Below are positions 1 through 7,978 of a stretch of DNA of 64,000 nt, one piece after another (the first letter of the stretch is position 1; the number at the start of each line of letters is the position of its first letter). The position numbers and the translations under genes were made by a program. Under the pieces are notes generated by a model. That model ran no database searches. It was not told the DNA's origin and saw nothing but the letters and a program-made list of their open reading frames with translations. Source of the DNA: Prevotella sp. E2-28 (GTDB lineage Bacteria > Bacteroidota > Bacteroidia > Bacteroidales > Bacteroidaceae); the NCBI RefSeq assembly GCF_022024055.1, contig NZ_CP091788.1, forward strand, positions 434,001 through 498,000. Direction: 5' to 3'.

Positions 1-207
1 AATACCAATCAAGGTTCTTCAACAATTCAATATGGATATAAGAAGTGTAATAGTTGTTCTGGACAAAAAAAGTGCTCCGTATGTCACGGTAAAGGAAGGG
101 TTATGGGATCGTATAATACTGGATCTATTAATTGCGGTGCCTGCGGTGGTGATGGGAATTGCAACCGTTGTAATGGAACAGGACAAATATATGGAATACT
201 TAGATAG
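1..207 (+). CDS. C-terminal end of a DnaJ-type zinc-finger protein (5' truncated by window)
   Basis: An open frame runs from base 1 to a TAG at 205-207 with no start inside the window, so only the last 68 residues are visible. They carry four CxxC pairs (CNSC, CSVC, CGAC, CNRC), three of them followed by GxG, the CxxCxGxG pattern of the DnaJ cysteine-rich zinc-binding region. No J-domain can be seen. The protein at 1679-2701 ends in the same kind of region, so the two are probably relatives. The stop lies 5 bp before the next gene, so the two are likely co-transcribed. The role is unknown; by analogy with DnaJ the fingers bind zinc and perhaps protein partners. Confidence 0.75.
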   Translation, partial: NTNQGSSTIQYGYKKCNSCSGQKKCSVCHGKGRVMGSYNTGSINCGACGGDGNCNRCNGTGQIYGILR

Positions 208-212
208 ATAAC

Positions 213-1310
213 ATGGATACAAACAACGATAGAAAATTATCTCTTTGGTATGAGCACGGTTGCCCTGAGGAAGGCACAACCTTCATAGCAAGGCACTCTT
301 CTGCCTGTCTGTATGATACCTTTAAGGGCGTTTGTGAATACCAATTATATCCTATTTTGGAGAAAGATGCAGATTTGCTGCTGTATCAACTTATAAAAGA
401 CCTTGTAATGCATCCTGATTTCAAAGAATATCTAAATGCTATCAATCTTGTTGGTGGGACAAGTATCAATTTTAACTTCCGCAGAGGAGAATATGAAGAG
501 TGGGCTCGTCCTTATCTTCTCTTCCCTGCTGATGATCGTATCACTACATATTACAAGGAAGAATTGAAATGGTCATATATAGTGGGGGCTTCTTCTATGT
601 GTTATCATAGCTATGGTGAAAGTGGTTTGATAGATGAAGATGACTATCCATTATTTCGGGTGTATTACATAGTGAAATGGAATTACCTTCTTGAAGGTCC
701 TGTGGTAAAGTATGTGGAGTATTTTCGCAGGGATAGTAGCAGTATGCCAAAGATGGAGAATAATGTTGCAGCATTGACCTCGGTTATTTGTTCTGTATTG
801 GAAATAATACCAGAGAATAATGCCAACTTGGTTGCATGGAGGAATCGTTTACAGAACTCTTTGGATATGATAAAGACTCATGCAAACGAATTGCATATAC
901 TACATCAGGTAGGGCTCTATGACATTCAAGCACTATGGAATAAATTGATAGAAGAAGGGCTCGACGAAGAACAACTCAAACGGGTTAGCAAGCGACTGGA
1001 AACCGAACTGCATCGTTATGCCATGTTTGTGGTAAATCTGATTGATTGGAAGATGACGGGATTTGATTCCTCACAAGTAACGACAGTAATTCCAGCACAT
1101 AGAACTAATTGTGTTACACCTCCCCATTCAGAACCTGAATACAAAAGACCGACAGACCCCGTAAAAAACTGTGGAAACGACTTTAATTCCCAATCAGATG
1201 GTTATGATTGGGATAACGTATGGCCCAAATATCCATTTGAGCGCGGAGATATGGATCCAGAAGAGTATGAGGCCAAACGAAGGGAATGGCTATGGAAATA
1301 TAGCCGATAG
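213..1310 (+). CDS. hypothetical protein, 365 aa
   Basis: I do not recognise a family. The protein is soluble-looking, with no signal peptide or membrane segment, many aromatic residues (W, Y, F), an acidic C-terminal stretch rich in D/E/W/Y, and a probable helical region around residues 215-275. The ATG lies 5 bp after the stop of the preceding zinc-finger gene, which suggests one transcript. It sits in an AT-rich patch between two zinc-finger genes, unlike the more GC-balanced DNA after 3 kb, which hints at an accessory region. Frames on the opposite strand overlap it but lack support. Sure of coding, unsure of function. Confidence 0.75.
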   Translation: MDTNNDRKLSLWYEHGCPEEGTTFIARHSSACLYDTFKGVCEYQLYPILEKDADLLLYQLIKDLVMHPDFKEYLNAINLVGGTSINFNFRRGEYEEWARPYLLFPADDRITTYYKEELKWSYIVGASSMCYHSYGESGLIDEDDYPLFRVYYIVKWNYLLEGPVVKYVEYFRRDSSSMPKMENNVAALTSVICSVLEIIPENNANLVAWRNRLQNSLDMIKTHANELHILHQVGLYDIQALWNKLIEEGLDEEQLKRVSKRLETELHRYAMFVVNLIDWKMTGFDSSQVTTVIPAHRTNCVTPPHSEPEYKRPTDPVKNCGNDFNSQSDGYDWDNVWPKYPFERGDMDPEEYEAKRREWLWKYSR

Positions 1311-1596
1311 TGATAATTTGAAAGAATATTTGCTTGCTATGATGACAAACTCGTTCTATTAACACCTTTATACCTTGTAAATCAATAATTGGATGAGCTG
1401 AATTCATACTTCGAAAGACGATGTTATACCCGATGACATACCGTACCCTATCTTTACAAAAAACATAAAGACTGTTGACGGTGGGAAATGGGATGAAAGC
1501 ATTTGTAGAAATAGAGAGGAACTGGAGGTAAAGCAGAAGGAAATCTCCTCCAGAAAAGGAGTTAATCCGTGAAATATGAAGAAAATGTGAAAAATA
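1311..1596. other. non-coding spacer, no gene recognised
   Basis: About 290 AT-rich bases without a convincing frame. A 7-bp inverted repeat (CTGGAGG at 1522-1528, CCTCCAG at 1547-1553) could form a weak stem but has no T-run, so I do not call it a terminator. The promoter of the next gene begins at 1597. Confidence 0.5.
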
Positions 1597-1628
1597 TTTG
1601 TATTTTTTAGGATTGTTTTTTATCTTTG
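1597..1628 (+). promoter_or_regulatory. Bacteroidetes-type promoter of the zinc-finger gene
   Basis: TTTG at 1597-1600 and TATCTTTG at 1621-1628, separated by 20 bp, match the -33/-7 consensus. The -7 ends 50 bp before the ATG at 1679. It rules out an in-frame upstream start at 1598, which would lie inside the promoter. Confidence 0.8.
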
Positions 1629-1678
1629 CCTTCAAAAGAAAGCCTAAAACATTACTATCCACCAAAAACTATTCGAAT

Positions 1679-2701
1679 ATGAAGAAAAAAGATGCAGTAA
1701 TCTTGCTATTAGTAGCATTATTGGGGGGCTTAATTGTCTATATTTATATTGATATAGTCCGCGATATGAGTTCTACAGCTCCTGATCCAGAAGTGTATTA
1801 TAGTTCAACTCCAACCAATGTTGATAGTGACATTGCAGTACCTGTTGAAACTATACCAGAGGATGTGGAAGAAATTGTTGCTGAGGAGGAATTTGATAAC
1901 AATAAAGTTGTCCCTCCAGAAGGAATAAAGGGTATTGAATGGGAATATGAAGGAATAAATGACGAAGCTTTCGAAGCCCCCAAGCAGACAATGCTCATTG
2001 AAACGGCAAAGAAAATGAAAGGTGACACCTCAAATAGAGGAAAATTGTTATGTAGTGGCGATTATACATATTATGCCCAGAAAAAAAATGGGCATAATCA
2101 ATCAGTTACTTCCACACTACGTCATTATACTATATATGAAAGATGGCTCTTTGACGAATACGAAGTCCCCTATGACTTTGTTGGCATGGTGAATTTTGAA
2201 AATGTTCGTTGCAGACGCTATAATGGTAATATGGGCTGTTATCTGTTAGTAAAGCCAAATGGAGAAATTGTTGGATATTCTAGTACAGAAGAAACGGATA
2301 TCATGAATAGAAAAGAGAAAGTAGAGTATTATAGCTATTATGAATGGGGAGACACTAGAGACCAACATGTATCGGCTTCAACTTCTCAACCATCTACAAT
2401 GGGAACGATGGGAGTCGTAGGTGTTCCCTCAAATATAAATCAATCTCAGCCTGCACAAATGAGACAACGCTGTATAACTTGTGGAGGAACTGGCAATTGC
2501 TCAAACCCAAGTTCGGCATATAACAGTCGGACATATTGTCATGGATCTGGGTTGTGTCCTCTCTGTGGAGGAGATGGCTTTACGGAAAATTCATATTCTA
2601 CACAAACACAACGTTGTACAAGTTGTCATGGTAGTGGCCGTTGTCAACATTGTCTTGGTACAGGCCAATGTCCAAGATGCGGTGGTAGTGGATTTATGTA
2701 A
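1679..2701 (+). CDS. membrane-anchored protein with C-terminal DnaJ-like zinc fingers, 340 aa
   Basis: The ATG at 1679 is chosen because the longer frame begins within the promoter. Residues 5-23 form a single hydrophobic segment after KKK, so the protein is probably an inner-membrane anchor or uncleaved signal. An acidic linker (about residues 30-75) follows, then a folded middle of unknown type, then about 75 residues with repeated cysteine motifs: CITCGGTG, CPLCGGDG, CTSCHGSG, CQHCLGTG, CPRCGGSG. These are the CxxCxGxG zinc-binding motifs of DnaJ, here without a J-domain. The truncated protein at the left edge ends the same way. It has its own promoter and is followed by a stem-loop. The role is unknown; an envelope-linked zinc-finger or chaperone-like protein is a guess. 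Confidence 0.8.
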   Translation: MKKKDAVILLLVALLGGLIVYIYIDIVRDMSSTAPDPEVYYSSTPTNVDSDIAVPVETIPEDVEEIVAEEEFDNNKVVPPEGIKGIEWEYEGINDEAFEAPKQTMLIETAKKMKGDTSNRGKLLCSGDYTYYAQKKNGHNQSVTSTLRHYTIYERWLFDEYEVPYDFVGMVNFENVRCRRYNGNMGCYLLVKPNGEIVGYSSTEETDIMNRKEKVEYYSYYEWGDTRDQHVSASTSQPSTMGTMGVVGVPSNINQSQPAQMRQRCITCGGTGNCSNPSSAYNSRTYCHGSGLCPLCGGDGFTENSYSTQTQRCTSCHGSGRCQHCLGTGQCPRCGGSGFM

Positions 2702-2716
2702 AATTTTTAATAAAAG

Positions 2717-2771
2717 TTCCCTTCAGTCAAAGCTTCTCATTTAGAATTACTTAGAGCTTGGCTGAAGGGAG
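2717..2771 (+). terminator. stem-loop after the zinc-finger gene
   Basis: Arms at 2717-2734 and 2755-2771 (TTCCCTTCAG... / ...CTGAAGGGA) pair over about 16 bp with one bulge and a 20-nt loop, starting 16 bp after the stop. It is followed by a T/C-rich stretch. A likely transcription stop, though the T-run is poor. Confidence 0.55.
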
Positions 2772-2834
2772 CTTCTTCATCAAGAGAACTTCCTAGGTAA
2801 TGAAAATAAACATGGATTTATTTTGCATTTCTTT

Positions 2835-2932
2835 CACTTATTCGTACCTCTGGCTTCGCCAAAGGTACTTTCGCTCGACAATAAAAAGAAAAGATGTTTT
2901 TTCTTTTGTATTGTTCTCACTTATTCGTACCT
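2835..2932 (+). repeat. 15-bp direct repeat and short hairpin before the esterase promoter
   Basis: CACTTATTCGTACCT occurs at 2835-2849 and again at 2918-2932. The second copy supplies the TACC of the esterase -7 box; the first is followed by a hairpin GTACCTCTGGC / GCCAAAGGTAC at about 2845-2869. The first copy may be a decayed duplicate of the promoter region. Confidence 0.6.
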
Positions 2933-2935
2933 TTG
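2905..2935 (+). promoter_or_regulatory. promoter of the esterase gene
   Basis: TTTG at 2905-2908 and TACCTTTG at 2928-2935 with a 19-bp spacer fit the Bacteroidetes consensus. The gene start lies 41 bp downstream. Confidence 0.8.
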
Positions 2936-2976
2936 TCCCCCAGCAAACCATAAACTATAAATAATAAGGAAAAAGA

Positions 2977-3816
2977 ATGATGAAAAAGGTGTTTTCAATG
3001 GTGACATTGTCACTGCTGCTTGCAATGGGTGTGCAGGCGCAAAGACCGCAGTTTAACGAGCAGACATCGGAAGCTACGGCACGTAAGTTTACCCTGAACC
3101 TGACGGAAGACGGGAAGGCACAGATGGTGTGCTTCCTGCCAAAGTCACCCTGCGGGAAGGCTATCGTTGGCATTCCTGGCGGAGGCTATTCTATGTTGTC
3201 GAATACGCATGAGGGTACGCTGGCTCATGGTTGGCTGAACGAGAAGGGTATTGCTTATTTCGTGGTAAACTACCGATTGCCTGATGGTGACCGTACCATA
3301 CCTATCAGTGATGTAGAGAAGGGCTTCCGCATCGTACGCGACTCAGCTACTGTATGGGGTATCGATCCACAGAAGGTGGGTATTATGGGTTTCTCGGCAG
3401 GTGGTCATCTGTCGTCAGTTATCTCTACGCACTCAGCTCCTGAGGTACGTCCTAACTTTACAATACTGTTCTATCCTGTAATCTCAATGGACGAGAGTGT
3501 GTCACATAAGTGGTCGTGCGTAAACTTCCTAGGTAAGGAAGGACAGAAGGATGAGGCTTTGGTGCGTGATTTTTCTACACAGAATGCCGTGAAAAAAGGT
3601 GAGACACCTCCTGCCATCATTATTATGTCGAGTGATGACGCTTTGGTGCCTCCCCTTACGAATGGTCTGGAATACTATAAAGCCATGAAGAGCGCGGGTA
3701 ACGAATGTGCCATGCTAATCTATCCGAATGGCGGTCACGGCTATGGCTTCGGTCCTTGGTTTAAGTATCACGATGTGATGCTGGCTACTCTTGGCCTATG
3801 GCTGGAAGCGCGCTAA
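2977..3816 (+). CDS. secreted alpha/beta-hydrolase, probable carbohydrate (acetyl-xylan type) esterase
   Basis: The 279-residue protein starts with a Sec signal peptide (cut near AQA/QR, about residue 21). The alpha/beta-hydrolase pattern is clear: an oxyanion-hole segment GIPGGGYS (about 65-72), the nucleophile elbow GFSAGGH with Ser140, an acid in SSDDALVPP (Asp220/221), and His254 in GGHGYG. This is the BD-FAE / acetyl-xylan-esterase-like branch, which removes acetyl or similar groups from hemicellulose oligosaccharides. The ATG at 2977 (MMKK) or the one three bases on could be used. It runs convergently into the DUF4380-like gene and overlaps it by 32 bp at the 3' ends. The substrate is inferred; a peptidase or general esterase role is possible. 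Confidence 0.8.
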   Translation: MMKKVFSMVTLSLLLAMGVQAQRPQFNEQTSEATARKFTLNLTEDGKAQMVCFLPKSPCGKAIVGIPGGGYSMLSNTHEGTLAHGWLNEKGIAYFVVNYRLPDGDRTIPISDVEKGFRIVRDSATVWGIDPQKVGIMGFSAGGHLSSVISTHSAPEVRPNFTILFYPVISMDESVSHKWSCVNFLGKEGQKDEALVRDFSTQNAVKKGETPPAIIIMSSDDALVPPLTNGLEYYKAMKSAGNECAMLIYPNGGHGYGFGPWFKYHDVMLATLGLWLEAR

Positions 3817-4660
3817 TCTTCTTGAGCAGATCTTTTCTGTTAGTGGTATCAGCAGGTAGCAGATACCAGCGTACGGTCCATTGAAGCTGCTCGCCTGGCT
3901 GCAGAAGGGTATAGGCTCCCTGACTTTCCAATTCTATATATGTTTTTCCACGATTGACATAGACCTGCACTTCGGCTTCGCCAGGTGCAGGTTCATTGTT
4001 TTTCAGATCCTGGAAGCGCTTCACCAACAGCAGGTCATTGGCGGCATAGGCCAGCCAACCACGACCATCTGCATTAACCTTGCGATTCTGTGTAGCTTCG
4101 TCGGTCTTATACCATGAAGCACCTTGCTCAGTTTCGAAAGACATGAGTCCTGCAGGCCAGATACTATCTACGACTTCAAAGAATATCTGTCCGTCTGCAT
4201 TAGACACACGACTAATCTCCCATGGGGCAACACGACGCGGCTCATTACCTTCATTCTTAATAGAGTAGGTAATGATAAAAGCACCATCCTTGGTGTCTAT
4301 CTGGAAGTCCTTTCCTACACTAAGGTTTAGACGTCCAGAAACAGGACTTGTGATGGTTAGTCGGCTTTCGCTTTTCTGCTTCACGGTATAGGCCTGCTTG
4401 TCGAACTCAGGTACAGGGGGCCAGTTCCATTCCTTTTGAGGTGAGGTCCAGAATGTGCTGCCAAAGGATTCTGGCCAACGCGACTGCGACAGCACTTCTT
4501 TGTTTTGATACTTCAGTGATAGAATCTTTCCGCCTTTATCAGCGTTAATGGTCATGCTTACATCTCCATTTTTCAGTGTAAACAACTGGTCGCTACTATC
4601 CTGAGCCGAGGCTGTAAAGGCTGTGCATACGAATAGAGCTGTTAATAGAACTTGTTTCAT
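3785..4660 (-). CDS. secreted DUF4380-like (mutarotase-fold) protein, 291 aa
   Basis: The signal peptide MKQVLLTALFVCTAFTASAQ is followed by an all-beta protein. The pattern of N-terminal strands (TLKNGDVSMTINADKGGKI) and the aromatic FWTSPQKEWNWPP segment resembles DUF4380 and related galactose-mutarotase-fold proteins, which bind sugars. No catalytic residues can be assigned with confidence. It shares its 3' end with the convergent esterase (32 bp overlap) and has its own promoter, facing away from pflB. A periplasmic carbohydrate-binding or epimerase-like role is inferred. Confidence 0.7.
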   Translation of the reverse strand: MKQVLLTALFVCTAFTASAQDSSDQLFTLKNGDVSMTINADKGGKILSLKYQNKEVLSQSRWPESFGSTFWTSPQKEWNWPPVPEFDKQAYTVKQKSESRLTITSPVSGRLNLSVGKDFQIDTKDGAFIITYSIKNEGNEPRRVAPWEISRVSNADGQIFFEVVDSIWPAGLMSFETEQGASWYKTDEATQNRKVNADGRGWLAYAANDLLLVKRFQDLKNNEPAPGEAEVQVYVNRGKTYIELESQGAYTLLQPGEQLQWTVRWYLLPADTTNRKDLLKKISALPAIGQE

Positions 4661-4711
4661 TTTTATGGTCTTTTTTAGTTATATGTGCTCCGGACTTGGA
4701 AATGCACAGGG

Positions 4712-4742
4712 CAAAGATACGACAAATAATCCGAACCGCCAA
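4712..4742 (-). promoter_or_regulatory. promoter of the DUF4380-like gene
   Basis: On the minus strand, TATCTTTG (complement of 4712-4719) and TTG (4740-4742) are separated by 20 bp. The -7 lies 51 bp upstream of the start at 4660. Confidence 0.7.
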
Positions 4743-4940
4743 GCGAATCAGAAGAAAATACAATGGTGCCTTCGTTAGCACATCAAATAGCATCCGTTAA
4801 AAGATCATGAAAATGCATAAAGGTTGAAGGTTTTATATGATAAATACAAAAAACGAGATGATAAATGTTAGGTAAAATGGCGTTCCGTTAGTTTTTTCTG
4901 ATAATTAACAATAAAAATTCAGGAAAAAGTGTTATCTTTG
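4743..4940 (+). promoter_or_regulatory. pflB upstream region with -7 box
   Basis: TATCTTTG at 4933-4940 lies 42 bp before pflB; no good -33 box is seen, so an activator may be needed. The region 4743-4932 has no gene. It holds two direct copies of ATGATAAAT (4837-4845 and 4858-4866) whose starts are 21 bp apart, a possible regulator site. Confidence 0.5.
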
Positions 4941-4982
4941 CACCCAATTTTTTAGTAATACTATTTTTATATCCCTTTTTAT

Positions 4983-7229
4983 ATGCGTAAAGAATGGCGT
5001 GGTTTTAAAGGAACCAAGTGGACAGAAGAAGTTAATCTTAGAGATTTTATTCAGAACAATTACACTGCTTATAACGGTGATGAATCATTTTTAGCAGACC
5101 CTACAGATGCAACAAATAGCTTGTGGGGAAGATTGCAGGAACTGCAGAAAGAGGAGCGTGCCAAGGGAGGCGTGCTCGATATGGAGACGGAGATTGTTTC
5201 AAGTATGACAGCTTATGGACCTGCTTACATCGATGAAAGCATGAAGAATCTGGAGAAGGTTGTTGGTCTGCAGACCGACAAACCTCTGAAGCGTGCTTTC
5301 ATGCCTTTTGGTGGTATCAAGATGGCCGAGCAGGCGTGCACAAACTATGGCTACCAGCCATCAGAGAAGTTGCACGAGATTTTCACTAAGTATTGCAAAA
5401 CCCACAACGACGGCGTATTTGATGCTTACACTGAGGAGATGAAGCACGTACGTCATAACCACATTCTGACCGGTCTGCCCGATACTTATGGCCGTGGCCG
5501 TATCGTAGGCGACTATCGTCGTGTGGCTCTTTACGGTATCGATTTCATCATTGCCGAGAAGGAGGCCGACAAGCGCAACTGCGGTTGTGGTGTAATGAGC
5601 GACGATATCATCCGTCAGCGTGAGGAGATCTCAATGCAGATTAAGGCCCTGAAGGAGATGAAGGCTATGGCTCAGATTTACGGCTTCGACATCTCTCAGC
5701 CTGCTAACAACGCTCGCGAGGCTGTACAGTGGCTGTACTTCGGCTACCTGGCTGCCATCAAAACTCAGAATGGTGCTGCCATGTCGGTAGGTCGTGTATC
5801 TACATTCCTGGATATCTACATCCAACGTGATATGGAAGAGGGAACCCTGACTGAGAGCGAGGCTCAGGAGCTTATCGACCACCTGGTAATGAAGTTCCGC
5901 ATGGTTAAGTTTGCTCGTATCCCATCATACAACGAGCTGTTCTCGGGCGACCCCGTTTGGGCTACTCTCGAGGTAGGTGGTATGGGTATGGACGGACGCC
6001 ACATGGTGACCAAGAACGACTACCGTTTCCTGCACACCCTGGAGAACATGGGACCTTCACCCGAGCCAAACCTCACCGTACTTTACTCACCTCGCTTGAC
6101 TGAGAACTTCAAGAAGTACGCTGCTATGATTTCGGTTAAGACCAGCTCGATCCAGTACGAGAACGATGAGGTTATGCGTCCTGTATGGGGCGACGATTAT
6201 AGCATTTGCTGCTGTGTAAGTGCTACACAGACTGGTAAGGAGATGCAGTTCTTCGGAGCACGCGCTAACCTGGCTAAGTGTTTCCTGTATGCATGTAACG
6301 GCGGTGTCGACGCCAAGACCCGCGAGCAGGTTGCTCCTGGTTTCCGCCCCATCAAGGACGAGTACCTGACATGGGAGGAGCTGGCTCCACGCTTCGACCA
6401 GGCAATGGACTGGCTGGCTGGTGTATATGTAAACACCCTGAACCTGATTCACTACATGCACGATAAGTATTTCTATGAGGCTGCCGAGATGGCCCTGATT
6501 GATACCAATGTACGTCGTACATTCGCTACCGGTATCGCAGGTTTCTCTCACGTAGTCGACTCTATCTCAGCTGTTAAGTATGCAAAGGTAAAGATGATTC
6601 GCGACGAAGAGGGATTCAACGTTGACTATGTAGCCGAGGGCGACTTCCCACGCTACGGTAACGACGACGACCGCGCCGACGAGATTGCTGTATGGTTGCT
6701 GAAGACCTTCGTTAAGAAGATTCGTAAGCACGCTACCTATCGCAACGCTACCCCCACCTGCTCTATCCTCACCATCACCTCTAACGTGGTTTATGGTAAG
6801 TACACAGGTAACCTGCCCGATGGCCGTCGTGCTGGTACTCCTCTGTCGCCAGGTGCCAACCCAAGCTATGGTGCCGAGAAGAACGGATTGCTGGCATCTC
6901 TGAACTCAGTAGCTAAGCTGCCTTATGAGTATGCCCTTGACGGTATCTCTAACACTCAGACCATCAGCCCTAACACCCTGGGCCAGAATGACGAGGAGCG
7001 TGCTAACACGCTGGTTCGTGTAATGGATGGTTACTTTAGCCGTGGTGCACATCACCTGAACGTAAACGTGTTTGGTGTAGATAAGCTGCGCGATGCTATG
7101 GAGCATCCAGAGAAGCCTGAGTACGCTAACTTCACCATCCGTGTATCTGGTTACGCTGTGAAGTTCATCGACCTGACTCGCGAGCAGCAGGAGGATGTAA
7201 TTGCACGTCAATCTCACGAGAGTCTGTAA
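4983..7229 (+). CDS. pflB: formate C-acetyltransferase (pyruvate formate-lyase)
   Basis: Converts pyruvate and CoA to acetyl-CoA and formate by a glycyl-radical mechanism in the cytoplasm, a main step of anaerobic fermentation. The 748-residue length is close to the usual 750-760. The active-site cysteine pair is Cys410-Cys411 in [11 protein letters not shown]; an extra Cys409 precedes it, where the E. coli enzyme has alanine (as recalled). [12 protein letters not shown] and the C-terminal radical motif RVSGYAV with Gly723 match the family. The codon bias (many C-ending codons) fits a highly expressed gene. Its TAA overlaps the ATG of pflA by one base. Confidence 0.97.
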   Translation: MRKEWRGFKGTKWTEEVNLRDFIQNNYTAYNGDESFLADPTDATNSLWGRLQELQKEERAKGGVLDMETEIVSSMTAYGPAYIDESMKNLEKVVGLQTDKPLKRAFMPFGGIKMAEQACTNYGYQPSEKLHEIFTKYCKTHNDGVFDAYTEEMKHVRHNHILTGLPDTYGRGRIVGDYRRVALYGIDFIIAEKEADKRNCGCGVMSDDIIRQREEISMQIKALKEMKAMAQIYGFDISQPANNAREAVQWLYFGYLAAIKTQNGAAMSVGRVSTFLDIYIQRDMEEGTLTESEAQELIDHLVMKFRMVKFARIPSYNELFSGDPVWATLEVGGMGMDGRHMVTKNDYRFLHTLENMGPSPEPNLTVLYSPRLTENFKKYAAMISVKTSSIQYENDEVMRPVWGDDYSICCCVSATQTGKEMQFFGARANLAKCFLYACNGGVDAKTREQVAPGFRPIKDEYLTWEELAPRFDQAMDWLAGVYVNTLNLIHYMHDKYFYEAAEMALIDTNVRRTFATGIAGFSHVVDSISAVKYAKVKMIRDEEGFNVDYVAEGDFPRYGNDDDRADEIAVWLLKTFVKKIRKHATYRNATPTCSILTITSNVVYGKYTGNLPDGRRAGTPLSPGANPSYGAEKNGLLASLNSVAKLPYEYALDGISNTQTISPNTLGQNDEERANTLVRVMDGYFSRGAHHLNVNVFGVDKLRDAMEHPEKPEYANFTIRVSGYAVKFIDLTREQQEDVIARQSHESL

Positions 7230-7966
7230 TGAGTAGTACAGGCTATATACACTCTACCGAATCCTTTGGCTCTGTTGATGGGCCAGGGATTCGGTTTCTG
7301 ATTTTCATGCAGGGTTGCCGTATGCGTTGTCGCTACTGTCACAATCCTGACACATGGAAATTGGGCTCGGATGCCTGCGGCACAACAGCTACCGTTGATG
7401 AGCTGCTGAACAAGGCCGAGCGCTACCGCAGCTACTGGGGTCCCGATGGCGGTATTACTGTGAGCGGTGGCGAAGCGCTGTTGCAGATTGATTTCCTGAT
7501 AGAACTGTTTGAGGAGGCCCATCGACGTGGCATCAACACCTGTCTGGATACCGCTGCCCAGCCTTTTACTCGCGAGGAGCCTTTCTTTGGTAAGTTCGAG
7601 CGCCTGATGCAGAGTACCGACCTGATGCTGCTCGACATCAAGCATATCGACAGCGAGAAGCATCGCTGGCTCACAGGTCACGGCAACGAGCACATTCTGG
7701 ATTGCGCCCGCTATCTGTCGGATATCGCCAAGCCCGTGTGGATTCGCCACGTACTGGTGCCTGGCATCACTACTGATGATGAGCAGTTGAAATGTTTGCG
7801 TCAGTTCATTGATACGCTACAAAATGTTAAGCGAGTTGAAGTGCTGTCGTATCATACTTTGGGCACATTTAAATGGCAGAAACTTGGTATTCCATATACA
7901 CTTACCGAAGTTCCTGCCCCTACTGCTGAACAAGTAAAACATGCCCAGACGATTCTTGTGCCGTAG
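7229..7966 (+). CDS. pflA: pyruvate formate-lyase activating enzyme (radical SAM)
   Basis: Installs the glycyl radical on PflB using S-adenosylmethionine and a 4Fe-4S cluster. The CxxxCxxC cluster motif is Cys30, Cys34, Cys37 in GCRMRCRYCHN, and the SAM-binding VSGGEALLQ segment follows at about residue 79. The 245-residue length is normal for PflA, and there is no second ferredoxin insert. The start overlaps the pflB stop (TAATG), so translation is coupled and the two form one operon. It runs convergently towards the GH3 gene with a 12-bp gap and no visible terminator stem. Confidence 0.96.
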   Translation: MSSTGYIHSTESFGSVDGPGIRFLIFMQGCRMRCRYCHNPDTWKLGSDACGTTATVDELLNKAERYRSYWGPDGGITVSGGEALLQIDFLIELFEEAHRRGINTCLDTAAQPFTREEPFFGKFERLMQSTDLMLLDIKHIDSEKHRWLTGHGNEHILDCARYLSDIAKPVWIRHVLVPGITTDDEQLKCLRQFIDTLQNVKRVEVLSYHTLGTFKWQKLGIPYTLTEVPAPTAEQVKHAQTILVP

Positions 7967-7978
7967 TTATTGCTTATT

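Noticed and set aside
1183..1665. 160-aa frame on the minus strand
   Set aside because: It overlaps the 365-aa gene and the promoter of the zinc-finger gene, with no family pattern.
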